Assembly (NCBI GenBank): GCA_963970005.1
Contig: CAXAMN010008557.1
Location: 331,529-395,528 of the forward strand
Length of the DNA stretch: 64,000 nucleotides
Reading direction: 5' to 3'
Source of the DNA: Durusdinium trenchii
Lineage: Eukaryota > Sar > Dinophyceae > Suessiales > Symbiodiniaceae
A program made the translations under genes and the position numbers. Below are positions 38,646-48,665 of the stretch, in pieces (positions within the stretch are counted from its first letter, which is position 1; each line of letters begins with the position of its first letter). A model generated the notes under the pieces. It did not search any database and was not told where the DNA came from. It saw nothing but the letters and a program-made list of their open reading frames with translations.

Positions 38646-39714
38646 GCTTCGAGTGACCATATGGGCGGGAGACGGTCCGATGTCGGAGTTGTTGCTAAGC
38701 CAAGCCGCTCGATTCGTGGATCGCAGATGATCGCAGGGTCCTTGGACGCTGCGGCCAATGCTTTGGGCGTGAATTCTGGCGCGCTGCTGGGAGCCTTGTT
38801 GAGCGGCTCCTTGGATTTTGAGGTGAGACTTGGAGTCGACCCACCTTCCAGAGACAACTCCCTTTGGATTGTTGTCAATCGAGAAAACGTAGGTTCTGTG
38901 CGTTCTGTGGATTGTTGTGTATAGGTCAGCTAGGACCCAATTTTGGGGTCAAGGGTTTGACCGAAAAGAGATTTGTTGGAATTGATTGGTATCTATCCAG
39001 CATTCCGTAGGTTCGCTCACTTATTACATTCTGCCGAGGTGTTCAAGATGCTCAGCAAGCAATACAAAGACGAGATGCTGTCACTGGGCCATCAAAGACA
39101 CGAACATGATGTTAGTTGGAATGGTGCCAAGCGGTGTGTTTGCTTTGGCCCCACAACGAGATGCAGCTAGACAGACATTTTTCAATTGGGTTATGTGTAG
39201 AAGGCACCTTTCATTCCTGTCCTTTACCAACAACAAAAAGGCAGAACGTCTTCTGGGTCCAGAACTTGCCAAGATCCTCAGGCCTTGGAGGGTCTTTATC
39301 GGCGCGTGACCGATCTGGTTCTGCGTTTGATGAATGCACATTTGCAGGGCGACTCCAAGGCTGTACGCCGCGTCACGTGACGAGGACACCACGCTCGCGG
39401 TTTAATGGTGATATTTGGCTTGCGACAAAACCTTGATGAGCACTCCAGCAAAAAAGAGGTAAAGTTCTAACCGCAAACCTTTCCAGCAAACTCAGATAGA
39501 CTCCGACATTCCGATCCTGACAAATCCTGCATGCTCCTGCATGATTCTGCCAGGCCATCAGCCAAAGCATGAAGATCATCGAGCTTCCTTCCAAGGATCC
39601 CACAGTCACTGGCTTTCACAGCCTGCTGCTGCAGAGCCTGTCCGAGGTGTCGACGGTCCATGGATGTTCATGGATTGGGGGTCCGAAACCACACCTGAAC
39701 AGCTTCGTCTTTAG
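38646..39714 (+). CDS. Candidate multi-exon gene, unknown function
   Basis: Exon 38646-38822 lies between AAATTGTTTTTCCAG and a GTGAGA donor and is in phase 0 at both ends; it reads GGRRSDVGVVAKPSRS and DAAANALGVNSGALLGALLS. A segment after CATTCCGTAG (about 39018-39108) reads LLHSAEVFKMLSKQYKDEML and ends at GTTAGT. Exon 39282-39371 reads ALEGLYRRVTDLVLRLMNAH and ends at GTCACG in phase 0. After a 115-nt intron ending CCTTTCCAG, the terminal exon 39487-39714 continues in phase 0 (DSDIPILTNPACSCMILPGH, then MFMDWGSETTPEQLRL) to a TAG. The last two exons join cleanly. Intermediate exons may be missing. No family is recognised. Confidence 0.5.
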
Positions 39715-39929
39715 AGCTCTGTCTGTGGTGCGTTTCGGAGCTGTTGACAGCTGCACCGCGGATGAAAATCGCTCAAACATGTCAGCAAAGGTCAATTCAG
39801 CTGCATGATGTCTACGGACCATTTGGTTTCATTGTATTGGAAGATCTAATATTCACCAATGTCACCCATCCCCTAATTCCTTCCTTGTTCACCTACATTT
39901 ATTATTGTGTACAAGCTTTGCATGTGCAG

Positions 39930-40091
39930 GCATGCTACAGCCGTTTGCTACATGCCTGTAAATCCGACGAGACAGGCCAGGGCCCAGGAATTTTGTTTCC
40001 GAGATTGTTCAAGGGAGGCTCACGCCACAGCCATATAGTTTCACTTGGGCAATTTTTCAAGAAGAACATACAGAGGAACCATTACTTATGA
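39930..40091 (+). CDS. Candidate terminal exon, unknown protein
   Basis: GCTTTGCATGTGCAG gives an acceptor ending at 39929. The frame is open in phase 0 for 53 codons (YSRLLHACKSDETGQGPG, then FPRLFKGGSRHSHIVSLGQF) to a TGA. It may belong with the gene ending at 39714 as an alternative end, or to another gene. No family is recognised. Confidence 0.33.
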   Translation, partial: ACYSRLLHACKSDETGQGPGILFPRLFKGGSRHSHIVSLGQFFKKNIQRNHYL

Positions 40092-41104
40092 CAGTTCTCC
40101 AGAAGGGGATTAGCTGTGGAGACGTGCACTTCAACTTTTGGATCGGGGCAGTCCCTGGATTTGGAGGATCAAACAATTAGAATTGGAACAGGGCGAAAGG
40201 AAAAACTCAGGAGCCAAAAAAACACCTGGTCGGCTGGTTCCAGTGGTCATCCCCTAGTTCTAGTCTGCCTGTCCACTGGTGTTCTAGTTTGCTGGCGCTT
40301 GGTTTGGTCCACTGGTGCTTTGGTCGTCCTGTTCCGCTGGTCCGGTGGTCATTTTTACTTCTCGGCTTCTTGATCTTGCTCCTTCAAGTGTATTCCATGG
40401 GCATGAACCAATGGTTTTGAGGTGATTCGGGCGTTCTGCGAAAAAGCGCGAGAGTTGCGCAATGAACGATGCTTATTGTGTGAGTTCCAACAAAACAATG
40501 GCAACGCTTGGATTGCGACCACAAATTGACTTGTGTCTTTTGCTTTGCTCTGACTGAGGGAGGTGTTGCGCCCTCCCCACAGCCCTCCAGCACGGAAATT
40601 TGCACTACTTTTTCCAGAGCATCGCGCCCACCACGAAAAACCGGAATCTTTGGAGGTCTAAGTCTAACCCACCATATACACGCAGCAAAACTGAACAGGT
40701 GTGTAGTTCACTCTCGACGGAGGTCCCCGAACTCTCCTCTTTCCGCGCCAAATCTGCACTACTTACTTCTTCCAACGCATCACGCCTGTCACAAAAGCGG
40801 ATTTGTAAAGGTCACCCCACTTTATGCCTGCTGCAATATAATTAACATGTTCTTTCAATGCTGACTGTATTGCCTGTACCTTTCTGGTTCGTTGCTTGCC
40901 TCCTTCGTCACCTGTATTGCGCTCTCAGTGTGCTGACATGAAAAGCTAAGACAAGAAAAAGGAAACAAGAAAAGGGGCAGCACACACACGTATATATGAG
41001 AGCACACACACAAGCCCTTTCATATCAACAGTATGATAGCACACGTATGAGAGCACACACGAGAGCGTGCATGCACCAAACATGTACCTCTACACGAAAT
41101 CTGC
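40092..41104. other. Gene-poor stretch
   Basis: 40240-40370 is rich in CTGGT/GGTCC short repeats (GTCCACTGGTG twice). 40560-40810 carries two degenerate stretches related to the CACGAAATCTGC repeat (ATTTGCACTACTTTTTCCAG; ATCTGCACTACTTACTTCTT). 40970-41050 has CACACACGTAT-type dinucleotide repeats. Confidence 0.45.
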
Positions 41105-41320
41105 AATTTTAGATTCGCTAAAGTCTGCACCTGACAGGAGCCTGCATACACCAAATACTTTGCTTGACACGAAATCTGCAATTCAAGACGCAGATGCACA
41201 AAGTGCTGCGCCTGCCACGAAATCTGCACATTGAGGTTCACTAAGCTGCCCCTGCCACTGCCAAGTGCTCCGAAATCTGCACATGACGGTTCACAAGACG
41301 CCGTGCCTGTCACGAAAGTG
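41105..41320 (-). repeat. Degenerate inverted copies of the 42-bp satellite
   Basis: CACGAAATCTGCAA and GCCTGCCACGAAATCTGCAC recur four to five times, which is the reverse complement of the 12870-13190 core. Spacing is irregular and the units are more diverged than at 13 kb. Confidence 0.75.
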
Positions 41321-41677
41321 CACTGGGAATATGTTCTGATCCATTTCTTTTTTCTTTGTGATGCCGGTGGAGTCTTTTTTGATATGGCTGAGTTTCTTTG
41401 TTTTTCATTCTCTCTACCTGGCATACCTGGCATATTGTATGAAGGCGTTTTTCTGGTTTTTGGCGATCGTTTCAATATACGCCCTATTTGCATTGCAGGT
41501 GACCTGCGTGATGAGTCATACCAGCAGGCTCGGGGACCCATGCCGAAGATATCAGAATTACAGTATGCTTGATCAGGGTGTCAAATAAGGCACAAGAAAC
41601 AACCTACACATGGACCTTTCCCATTTTTTAAAACAATGTCTGTTTTATGTATCAAAGGGCCTGGCCTAGCCTTTCAG

Positions 41678-41751
41678 GCACGTTATGCAGAGGAACTATG
41701 CGAAGAATTGATGGATGCCATTCAAGGCAAAGACGTATCTCGGCTGACGAG
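41678..41751 (+). CDS. Candidate internal exon, unknown protein
   Basis: GGCCTAGCCTTTCAG gives an acceptor ending at 41677, and GTGGTG follows 41751. The frame reads ARYAEELCEELMDAIQGKDV, clearly helical. A possible partner exon follows TATTTGCATTGCAG at 41501 and reads DLRDESYQQARGPMPKISEL. The join is not established and no family is recognised. Confidence 0.38.
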
Positions 41752-43455
41752 GTGGTGAAAAAAGTGGAGTCCTTTGTGAAAGAAACACAGCTTTGACGCC
41801 GGGTTCAATGCAACTTGACAGATAAGGAATCATGTGGTACCGGTGGAAGGAGTTACCCTCAGATAAATCATGGTTCGGTGGAAGATAGGCCTCCGAAAAA
41901 AAAAAGACAAACCATTTGTATCCTATACCAGCCTATACCTGTATAGGACCAGGGTTTAGCACCACTTTGCCTTTGAGGATCGGCCGATCCTTCGAGGGGT
42001 GAAAATAGACGGGGCCTCCGACTCCAGGTGGCTGGAGCACAGGCTTGGGCCAAGGCGGGCCTTGGACCGGAGGGAGTTCACAAACAAAAGCTGTAGCGGG
42101 CATTGGCGAAGTATGAAGAAGTGCCATATGGTTATACAGTTACATGTTACAATAAAGGTCGAAGTGAGAAGAGAGTATCTGTTGTCTGAGCTTCCCAGGC
42201 CGTTGCAGTGACCGTGTCACTTCTGTTGCGTTTTGCTGGATCTCTGAATCCAAAACACGCTTCTAGTTTCTATCCCAACAAGTTGCCCGGGTGAAGTACC
42301 CTTGCAAATGCCAAGCAATCCTGTATGAAGTCCCGTGCATGGAACTTTGAAGTCATGCCTGAAGGAAGTAGATATTCAATTAGCGTTGTTTGTCTTCTAT
42401 CTTACCTCTCCCAGACTGTTTCCGATCCTCCGGCGAGCCACCAACTGCTTGCCATGCCAGGCCAAAAGTCAAGCTGAAGATCTGCTTCATGTCGAGGGAG
42501 AGGCAGCGACTATCAGTGGCTTGGACATGTGTAACGCGTCATCTATTTATTTTTGAGCGAATCGCTTTGGAGGCCAATGCACATGACACAGTAGAGGGGA
42601 ACACCGACCATAGGATATCATAGGATGTAATTAGAACGAGCATTGAATCGACTATGTCCAAACCCATGAAGTTGCGTGTTGGACCTTTTGTGCAATACGA
42701 GACACGGCACAAGCACATCATGCTCCCGCCTGGACCGTCTTCTGACCCAAGAACATCACATACCTGGCGACGTTTCGGAGGTCAGGCGGTTCTTAAATCT
42801 ATCAAAGAACTACCTGGGAAGGGGGGATGTATTCGTTAAGTTAATGTCATATCCTTTTGGTTGCAGGGGAAACCGGGGGCGATGAAACCATTTTGCCCAG
42901 CTCAGTGTGGGTGAGCTTCGCAAGCGCAAGAAATGCTTTGGGGAAACTGGTTCACCTCTTCCACCATGAAGAGTAGCTTTGTACCGCCTGCCGCCGAAAG
43001 AGGTGGGGCCTGTGGAGATGTGAAGCATCTTCTGACCAAAGGTCGGTTGGTGGTGTGGGAGACTTGGGGCGTACTGCTTTCTTGGATGTAGAAGGTGGAA
43101 AGATGATGATAGACGAGCAAGTCGACAAGTCGGGTGAAGCCTGACAGTCTGTAGAACGTCAATCTTGGACTAGGGATGCTAAGGGAATTAGGCAATGCTA
43201 CCTCCTACAACTGCTGCACACTCTTAAAGTCAGAGACCCGCAGGTTTCCTTGCGGCTGCCAACGCCCAGACACCTCCGGAAATTCTGCAAGTCCTGAAAC
43301 AGTCCAGCTGCTCCTTGGCAAAGCCTATTGCAGTGCTGCATGTCATGCCCCGCTTACCAAGTCTTACTGTTAGTTTGCCGCATTCAACTGGTGCCCCCCA
43401 TTGCCATTGTTTAGACATGTTTATATAGACTATTTTAGACTACTACACTGGCCAG
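41752..43455. other. Stretch without a confident gene
   Basis: 41985-42110 is GC-rich and open on both strands. A plus ATG at 42654 opens 61 codons (SKPMKLRVGPFVQYETRHK) with fair composition. Several overlapping minus frames at 42810-43195 are not distinguishable. Nothing is recognised. Confidence 0.3.
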
Positions 43456-43653
43456 ATGAAAGTTGCGCTTGTTGATGTTGAAACTCATGACAACCCTATC
43501 CCCCTAGAATCCTACACCATGAGACAAGGCAAGGTGTGGGCGGTCATTTGTCACCCCGGAAAGCCTTTTATTACTATAAATTTTAAAGGGTGTGATATTG
43601 ACCGTCCCACACCTGCCACGAAAATTAGACTTGTTAATTCGATCCGCCGCTGA
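43456..43653 (+). CDS. Small ORF, unknown protein
   Basis: An ATG directly after CACTGGCCAG opens 65 codons to a TGA. The protein (KVALVDVETHDNPIPLESYT, then VWAVICHPGKPFITINFKG) has a natural alternating hydrophobic pattern. It may be complete or a first exon. No family is recognised. Confidence 0.33.
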   Translation: MKVALVDVETHDNPIPLESYTMRQGKVWAVICHPGKPFITINFKGCDIDRPTPATKIRLVNSIRR

Positions 43654-44503
43654 CCTCAGAGTGTTTTGTAAGAAGGCTAACAAGCGTAAACTTTTGTCTG
43701 CCTGAAGTATTAAGAAGCGCCCGACATGATCACGAGATGGAGTTGACTCTTCTGCGCATCTCTTGTCCAAGAACGCTGACCATTGACAACGAACGGTCCT
43801 GAGAGGCAAGTTCTGGCGAGAGATCGTGGATCATGCTGACGGCCTTTCTGGCACCCCTGCAGCCAAAGAGGACGGGAGTCCCAGGAGTCTACGGAGCCCG
43901 AACGCGAAGACGCGAATTCGCGAAGATGGATGAAGGGAAACGCGGACGATGGATGGGCTTCTGGTGGCTGATTTAGGTCTCCAAGCTTGGTCATTCCTGT
44001 AAGTTTCGAAGCTGATTCTTGCTGAAGATGGGTTGTGAGGTTGTGAAGGCTGATTGAAAAAGGCACGAGGTCGTGTGTGTTTGTGTGTGTGCAGCCTGTG
44101 TGGCTTTGCTACAACCGCAGTAAGCAAGGTGTTTGTGGAGGTGAGTTAGCCTTCCAAGTAAAGATCCTCAAACACAGATCCAAAACCTCTCATCTTCTTG
44201 GATAGCAATCAAATGTTTCTTTCATAATGGGCAAAACCAGAAGTTTTCACAGTGCAGCAGGCTCTAACCTTCCTGGACGAGAGCTTTTGTGGAGAGGCCA
44301 GCCACTGTGGCATCCGACAACGGGTTTGTTAAAGCTGAGAGACTTGCCCAATTGACTGGAGTGATTTGAGTGTATATTAGAATAGGGAGAGCCCCAAAGA
44401 CCTCTGGCAATATCAAAAACATACTAAATCCATCGGTTGGGAGGTCCCCCAGTGACAGCAGCGAAATCCCGTGACTTGAACCTTTTGTCATTGCTTCCCA
44501 TCA
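43654..44503. other. Stretch without a confident gene
   Basis: Two overlapping minus frames (43710-44066 and 43831-44127) are open but unremarkable. A GTGTGTTTGTGTGTGTG run lies at about 44071-44089. Confidence 0.35.
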
Positions 44504-44504
44504 G

Positions 44505-44779
44505 GATGCCTCTGATGAATCTGAGGGAAGATCTGGATGATCTCCACAGACTATTTTCGTTCAACTTCCTTTTTACCAGGCAGGAGCAAGCAAGCATTTC
44601 CCTCAATGAAGCCACCCGCGAAAAGGCACCGCTTTGACTCCCCGCCACGAGGCCAAGACCTGGCTCCTGTGCTGCTTACGGCCCAACGACTTCGGGAAAG
44701 CCGATCGCATGCCGCTGGGCGTTCAGAGGGACTAAGCGGGCTAAGCCACATAGTATGGACAACATTGGACAACTATTAG
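44505..44779 (+). CDS. Candidate gene end: helical segment plus basic terminal exon
   Basis: After CATTGCTTCCCATCAG an ATG at 44505 opens a frame reading PLMNLREDLDDLHRLFSFNF. A second, better supported exon starts at 44580 after AACTTCCTTTTTACCAG and runs to a TAG at 44777; it is basic then mixed (MKPPAKRHRFDSPPRGQDLA, VLLTAQRLRESRSHAAG), with a KRHR-type cluster that could be a nuclear signal. The two frames overlap over 44580-44637, so they are alternatives or are joined by an intron whose donor I cannot fix. No family is recognised. Confidence 0.4.
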
Positions 44780-45617
44780 ATCATATAGATGGTTTTAAAA
44801 GGAAGGACAGGCATACACACCATACACTTGATCAAATGGTCTTTCATGACTCATGGCAATGTCTCCACTGCGTCCGGACAGGAAGCTGCCTGGTCCGAAA
44901 CGGAACCCGTCTGGCTCGGACCGTGGGACCTGGTCGGGACCGGACCTCGACTTAGGAACCGGCAGTTGATGCTTCAGCAGGCAGGACTCCACAGACTTTT
45001 GAGTTTCCTGTTGTTTTGTTTGGCTTGTTTTTCCGGTCAACAGGCAGCAATGTTTTGGCTTGCTTTTGTGGTCAAGGTGTGCCTGAGTGACAGATCCTTG
45101 CAAGGAGGAAAGAAAGGTTGCGTGTCCAGCGACCTTTGATGCTTCAGTTTTTTTTTTTTTTTTTTTTGCCAGGTGAAGAAGATGAGACTGGCTGACGCGG
45201 TGCATTTGTCAGGTGGATACTCCATTATTTGGCCTTTGCAGCCAGGCTGAAGTGATGGACGTGTTTCGGACCTCTTGAATCAGAAGCCTTCAGAACCCTG
45301 GGTGTTCATGAAACTTAATGAAGTCTATCATGAATCCTGAAGCATGATGAGCCATGAACATCAGCAAAGAGACATGTGACATAAGCAACAAAGAACCATG
45401 GCCTTTGGCATCTAGAAACGGACACCGAGTGCGCTGTTTGGTGTGATACTGTAACGGATGATGATGTCCTCACTCTCACGTCCCGGTACAGGCTGGAAGG
45501 GTTTACTCAACATGCATATCGTTACTGCATTCTTCTATGATTAATTAGTTATACTTGGTGCTTCAAGTTTGATCCCCTCGGGACCTCCCTGGTGTGTAGT
45601 CTAATTAGTATGACAGT
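44780..45617. other. Gene-poor stretch with poly-T
   Basis: 20 consecutive T residues lie at 45148-45167. A plus frame at 44789-45139 is open for 116 codons, but its composition is mixed. GGTCC/GGACC short inverted motifs cluster at 44875-44950. Confidence 0.4.
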
Positions 45618-45740
45618 ATGAGCTTACAACAGCAGGACTTGGAAGATAGGGACACTTCCACCGACAGCGGACAATGCAGAGCTGCCATCAGCATTCTGCC
45701 ATTTGACGAGGAAATCAGGGCAGAAGTGAAGCCAAGCTAG
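45618..45740 (+). CDS. Small ORF, unknown acidic protein
   Basis: An ATG one base after an AG (TATGACAG) opens 40 codons to a TAG. The composition is strongly protein-like and acidic (SLQQQDLEDRDTSTDSGQCR, later FDEEIRAEVKPS). It could be complete or a first exon. Its stop codon abuts the stop of the convergent minus-strand ORF at 45741. No family is recognised. Confidence 0.35.
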   Translation: MSLQQQDLEDRDTSTDSGQCRAAISILPFDEEIRAEVKPS

Positions 45741-46112
45741 CTACACAGACACTGCAAAATGATTGCTCAAGGCTTCAAGACGACAATCAGACCAAAGGTA
45801 GTAACGCAAGGCAAAGGTTTCTTGGACAATCTCAAGTGTATCGTCAACCTCGACAATGACGGAAACAGACGAAGGGTTCATGGAGTCCACTAACTCTCCA
45901 GGGCAGTACAACCCGAACCACTGATCACAGCACTCCATATACACATATATACACTGATGTTTGATGGTGCATGTTGCGGCACAAGCCGATGTGAACGGGA
46001 CTCTTCTACGCTTGTTGTGCCCGAGGAAATCCTTTCGGGCCCAATATGCCACCTTGGCTCCAACCTTAAATGATTCCATGAGTGACGAAGCTTGGCCAAT
46101 TGAAGATGTCAT
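45741..46112 (-). CDS. Minus-strand ORF, unknown protein of 123 residues
   Basis: From an ATG at 46112 the minus strand is open to a TAG at 45743-45741. The composition is convincing throughout (SFKVGAKVAYWARKDFLGHN, CCDQWFGLYCPGELVDSM, SVSVIVEVDDTLEIVQETFA). The VGAKVAYW segment resembles small beta-barrel (Tudor/SH3-like) starts, but I cannot confirm a family. Six Cys residues are spread through the protein. An intron inside it cannot be excluded. It is one of the few good coding candidates on the minus strand outside 5.3 kb. Confidence 0.45.
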   Translation of the reverse strand: MTSSIGQASSLMESFKVGAKVAYWARKDFLGHNKRRRVPFTSACAATCTIKHQCIYVYMECCDQWFGLYCPGELVDSMNPSSVSVIVEVDDTLEIVQETFALRYYLWSDCRLEALSNHFAVSV

Positions 46113-46624
46113 TTTTCCCAATGCGTAGCGAAGGGTTCTCGTTTAACTCTAGGGGTCTGGGGGTAGGGCCTTGTTCGCGATTCGTTGTCTGAGCGGCCGC
46201 AGTTGTCAACCGTCCGCAACCGTTTGCAGCCGTTCACGGTAGGGCGCTAAGGCGCTGCCATTGGGGGAAGCTATCGGAGAGGGTTTGTGATGGAAGCGCG
46301 ACGCGTCAGATTCGTGTGAAGTAGCGAGGAAACGTGTGGAGACGTAAGATGTTGAAGTGTGGAGGACGACTTCACTGTTTTGTGAGATCCGCAGTTTTCT
46401 GCGCAGTCACATTGGGATTGGCGTTTGGACAGTGGCGTTTTTGGGGTGTCGGGTGTGGCTGTGACATTGGGATTTGCGTTTCAGGGTGTTACACCGAAGC
46501 TGTGCTTTCGTGACAAGTCTCAGCTGAAACGGCGATTTTGGTGGATGGGAGGGTGCTCAGAACGTGCCGAAATCGCTCCAAAGGTGTGGTGTGGTGCAAA
46601 TTTGGTTGAAGCTCACATGATATG
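46113..46624. other. Intergenic stretch
   Basis: GC-rich, with TTTGGGGTGTCGGGTGTG-like short repeats and twice GTGACATTGGGATT at about 46409 and 46462. No gene is seen. Confidence 0.4.
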
Positions 46625-46835
46625 ATATTGTCACTTTTCGTGGCAGGCGCAGTAGTTTGTGCGGGCTTTGACGTGTGGAAGTGCGAGCTCCGTGGCAGGC
46701 GCAGGGAATCGTGAGGTTGCGAGTTTTGGCGGAGGTCAAATGTCGGGGCAGGCGCAGTACTTTGTGCGTATTAGATGTGTGGACAAGTAAATTTTCGTGG
46801 TAGGCGCAGGGAACCGTGAGGTTGCGAGTTGTGGT
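46625..46835 (+). repeat. Degenerate copies of the 42-bp satellite
   Basis: TTTCGTGGCAGGCGCAGTA, TCCGTGGCAGGCGCAGGGAA, GGGGCAGGCGCAGTACTTTG and TTCGTGGTAGGCGCAGGGAA are spaced irregularly. They are in the same orientation as 12870-13190. Confidence 0.78.
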
Positions 46836-47040
46836 GGAGGGTGAGTGTCGCTGTGACATTGGGATTAGTGTGTGAGCGGGCGTTGCTTGGAAGGGCTGGA
46901 GTCGCGAAACTGCTTGGCAGGGCTGCTTGATGTGTGTGCTCCGATGGGCCTTCCCGCTTGACTTTTGGAGGACGTCTCGTACGAAATGCCCGTTTTGAAG
47001 ACTTTGACATGTGACTTTTGGAGGAAGTCTCGTACGAAAC

Positions 47041-47560
47041 GCTCGTTTTGGAAGTGTCAGACCAGAGTGTTCTGCGAGAGTGTCCCACAAGAGTGACATA
47101 CAAGAGTGCCCTACAAGATCCTACAAGACTGTTTCGCAACAGTGTCCTACCAGAGTGTTCCACAAGAGTGACAAGCAAGAGTGTCCCACAAGAGTGTCCT
47201 ACAAGAGTGTCCCACAAGAGTGTCCTACAAGTGACAAGTGTGTTCCGCAAGAGTGTGGTACGAGAGTGTCCCACAAGAGTGACATACAAGAGTGTCCTAC
47301 AAGATTGCTTCGCAACAGTGTCCTACCAGAGTGTTCCACAAGAGTGACAAGCAAGAGTGTCCCACAAGAGTGTCCTACAAGAGTGTCCCACAAGAGTGTC
47401 CTACAAGTGTGTTCCGCAAGAGTGTCCCACAAGAGTGAATGTGATACAAGGTGTCCCCCAAGAGTACACAAGAGTGTCCCACAAAGGTTTCCGAAAAGAA
47501 TGTATCCTACGGGAGTGTCCCACAAAAGTGTCTCCTACAAGAGTGCCAAAAATTGTTTCG
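47041..47560. repeat. 13-bp tandem satellite with higher-order structure
   Basis: The unit GAGTGTCC(C/T)ACAA repeats about 30 times with substitutions. A longer block, recognisable by CGCAACAGTGTCCTACCAGA, is repeated with an offset of about 185 bp. With a 13-bp period all three frames read the same 13-residue repeat, so the 212- and 109-codon frames here are not genes. Confidence 0.92.
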
Positions 47561-47654
47561 GTGTGTGTTTTCGAGTACGTGTTTGCATTCGGATTTGTGG
47601 GTTCCAGCTTGTTTTTTGTGGTGGAACTAAGTGTTTATTTTTTTTTTAAAGGGG

Positions 47655-47830
47655 CTAGGCCGCTAGGAGGTAGTAGCTAGAGGTAGCTAGTAGAAGAGGT
47701 TGCTACTACCAGCAGGTAGTTACTTTTTAGGATGCAGGATAGCTCACACTTCTTCAAGGAAACTTCCTTGAAGAAGCGCTCGCACTAATGATTTGGTTTC
47801 TAGATTTTTAGGGAATCTTATTGAAGTCGA
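47655..47830 (+). repeat. Dispersed repeat, copy B, with internal hairpin
   Basis: This segment matches 4895-5000 in inverted orientation. It starts with a CTAGTAG-type block and contains, at 47750-47777, a perfect 13-bp inverted repeat (CTTCTTCAAGGAA, 2-nt loop, TTCCTTGAAGAAG) that copy A lacks. Confidence 0.8.
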
Positions 47831-48080
47831 TCAAAAAATTTTCTAAATTTGCGCCCATTGGACAGCCTGGGCGGGCGCTGCACTTGTACCATCATGTATG
47901 GGAGATTGCAACGACCTGATGTGGCAAGGGCCCAAGGGATGCCTAGGAATGCGCTGCAAGTACGATGTTAAATCCATTCAAGGTAAAGGTTTCTGGTTTG
48001 TTTTTCATTCGTCCTGTCCGAAGTATCCAATACATTCCAATACTTTGTCATTTCCTTCCGACTCCAGCCGGTTGGGTTAG

Positions 48081-48660
48081 GAAGATGCCTGCCGCTTGCT
48101 GGTGAAATCTGCCGGTGGAGGGGAAGGAACCGTTGGCAAGGACACGGAGCCTCTGAATCCTTTGGAGTTGACCAAGAAGACCTTGCCTTGTCAATATCTA
48201 TGAACTGTACCCAATTCTATTTGGATTCAAATTATCTACTTACAGTATCTTATCTTACAGTATACCGTATACCCCAAGATGAACAGACAAGCTACCCTAG
48301 CCTGCTTCCCTCAGTTTTGCTTGCGTTTCGTCGAGATGATGCCTTGTTCAAGGAGAATGTGTATGGTGGAGAGATCCTCGAGAAGCTCATGGAGCATAAG
48401 CAGCTCAGCAGCATGTTGGTGCCCGACAGTGTCGCAGCACCTTGCCAGGCAAGTCATTGGCGTTTGGAGATTGAAGTGCAGGAAAGGATCGCAGGGTTTT
48501 TGCACATCCAACTCCTCTAAAAACCCGGCTGTTGGGATCTTTCTTGTAGGCATTTGTTGAGTTTGGCCATGTCGGGCACCCTGCTCGTGCTCGGGCAGGC
48601 TCGAACAGCATTTTGAGTCAATCTCGAAGAGTTCACCTGGAACTCGGAAAAGACGGCTAG
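48081..48660 (+). CDS. Candidate 3' exons of an unknown gene
   Basis: Three exons join in phase. 48081-48189 (after GGGTTAG, before GTCAAT) reads ACRLLVKSAGGGEGTVGKDT. 48315-48448 (after TGCTTCCCTCAG, before a GC donor GCAAGT) reads ALFKENVYGGEILEKLMEHK. 48550-48660 (after TTTCTTGTAG) reads AFVEFGHVGHPARARAG and ends with a TAG at 48658-48660. Introns are 125 and 101 nt. A further upstream exon at about 47830-47982 before GTAAAG is possible. The GC donor fits dinoflagellate splicing. No family is recognised. The stop is 5 bp before the next gene's ATG. Confidence 0.5.
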
Positions 48661-48665
48661 GATCG

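Noticed and set aside
47041-47560. Possible CRISPR array
   Set aside because: Units are contiguous 13-bp repeats without unique spacers and the genome is eukaryotic.
47011-47649. 212- and 109-codon ORFs through the 13-bp satellite
   Set aside because: All frames read the same 13-residue repeat, as expected from the period; there are no gene features.
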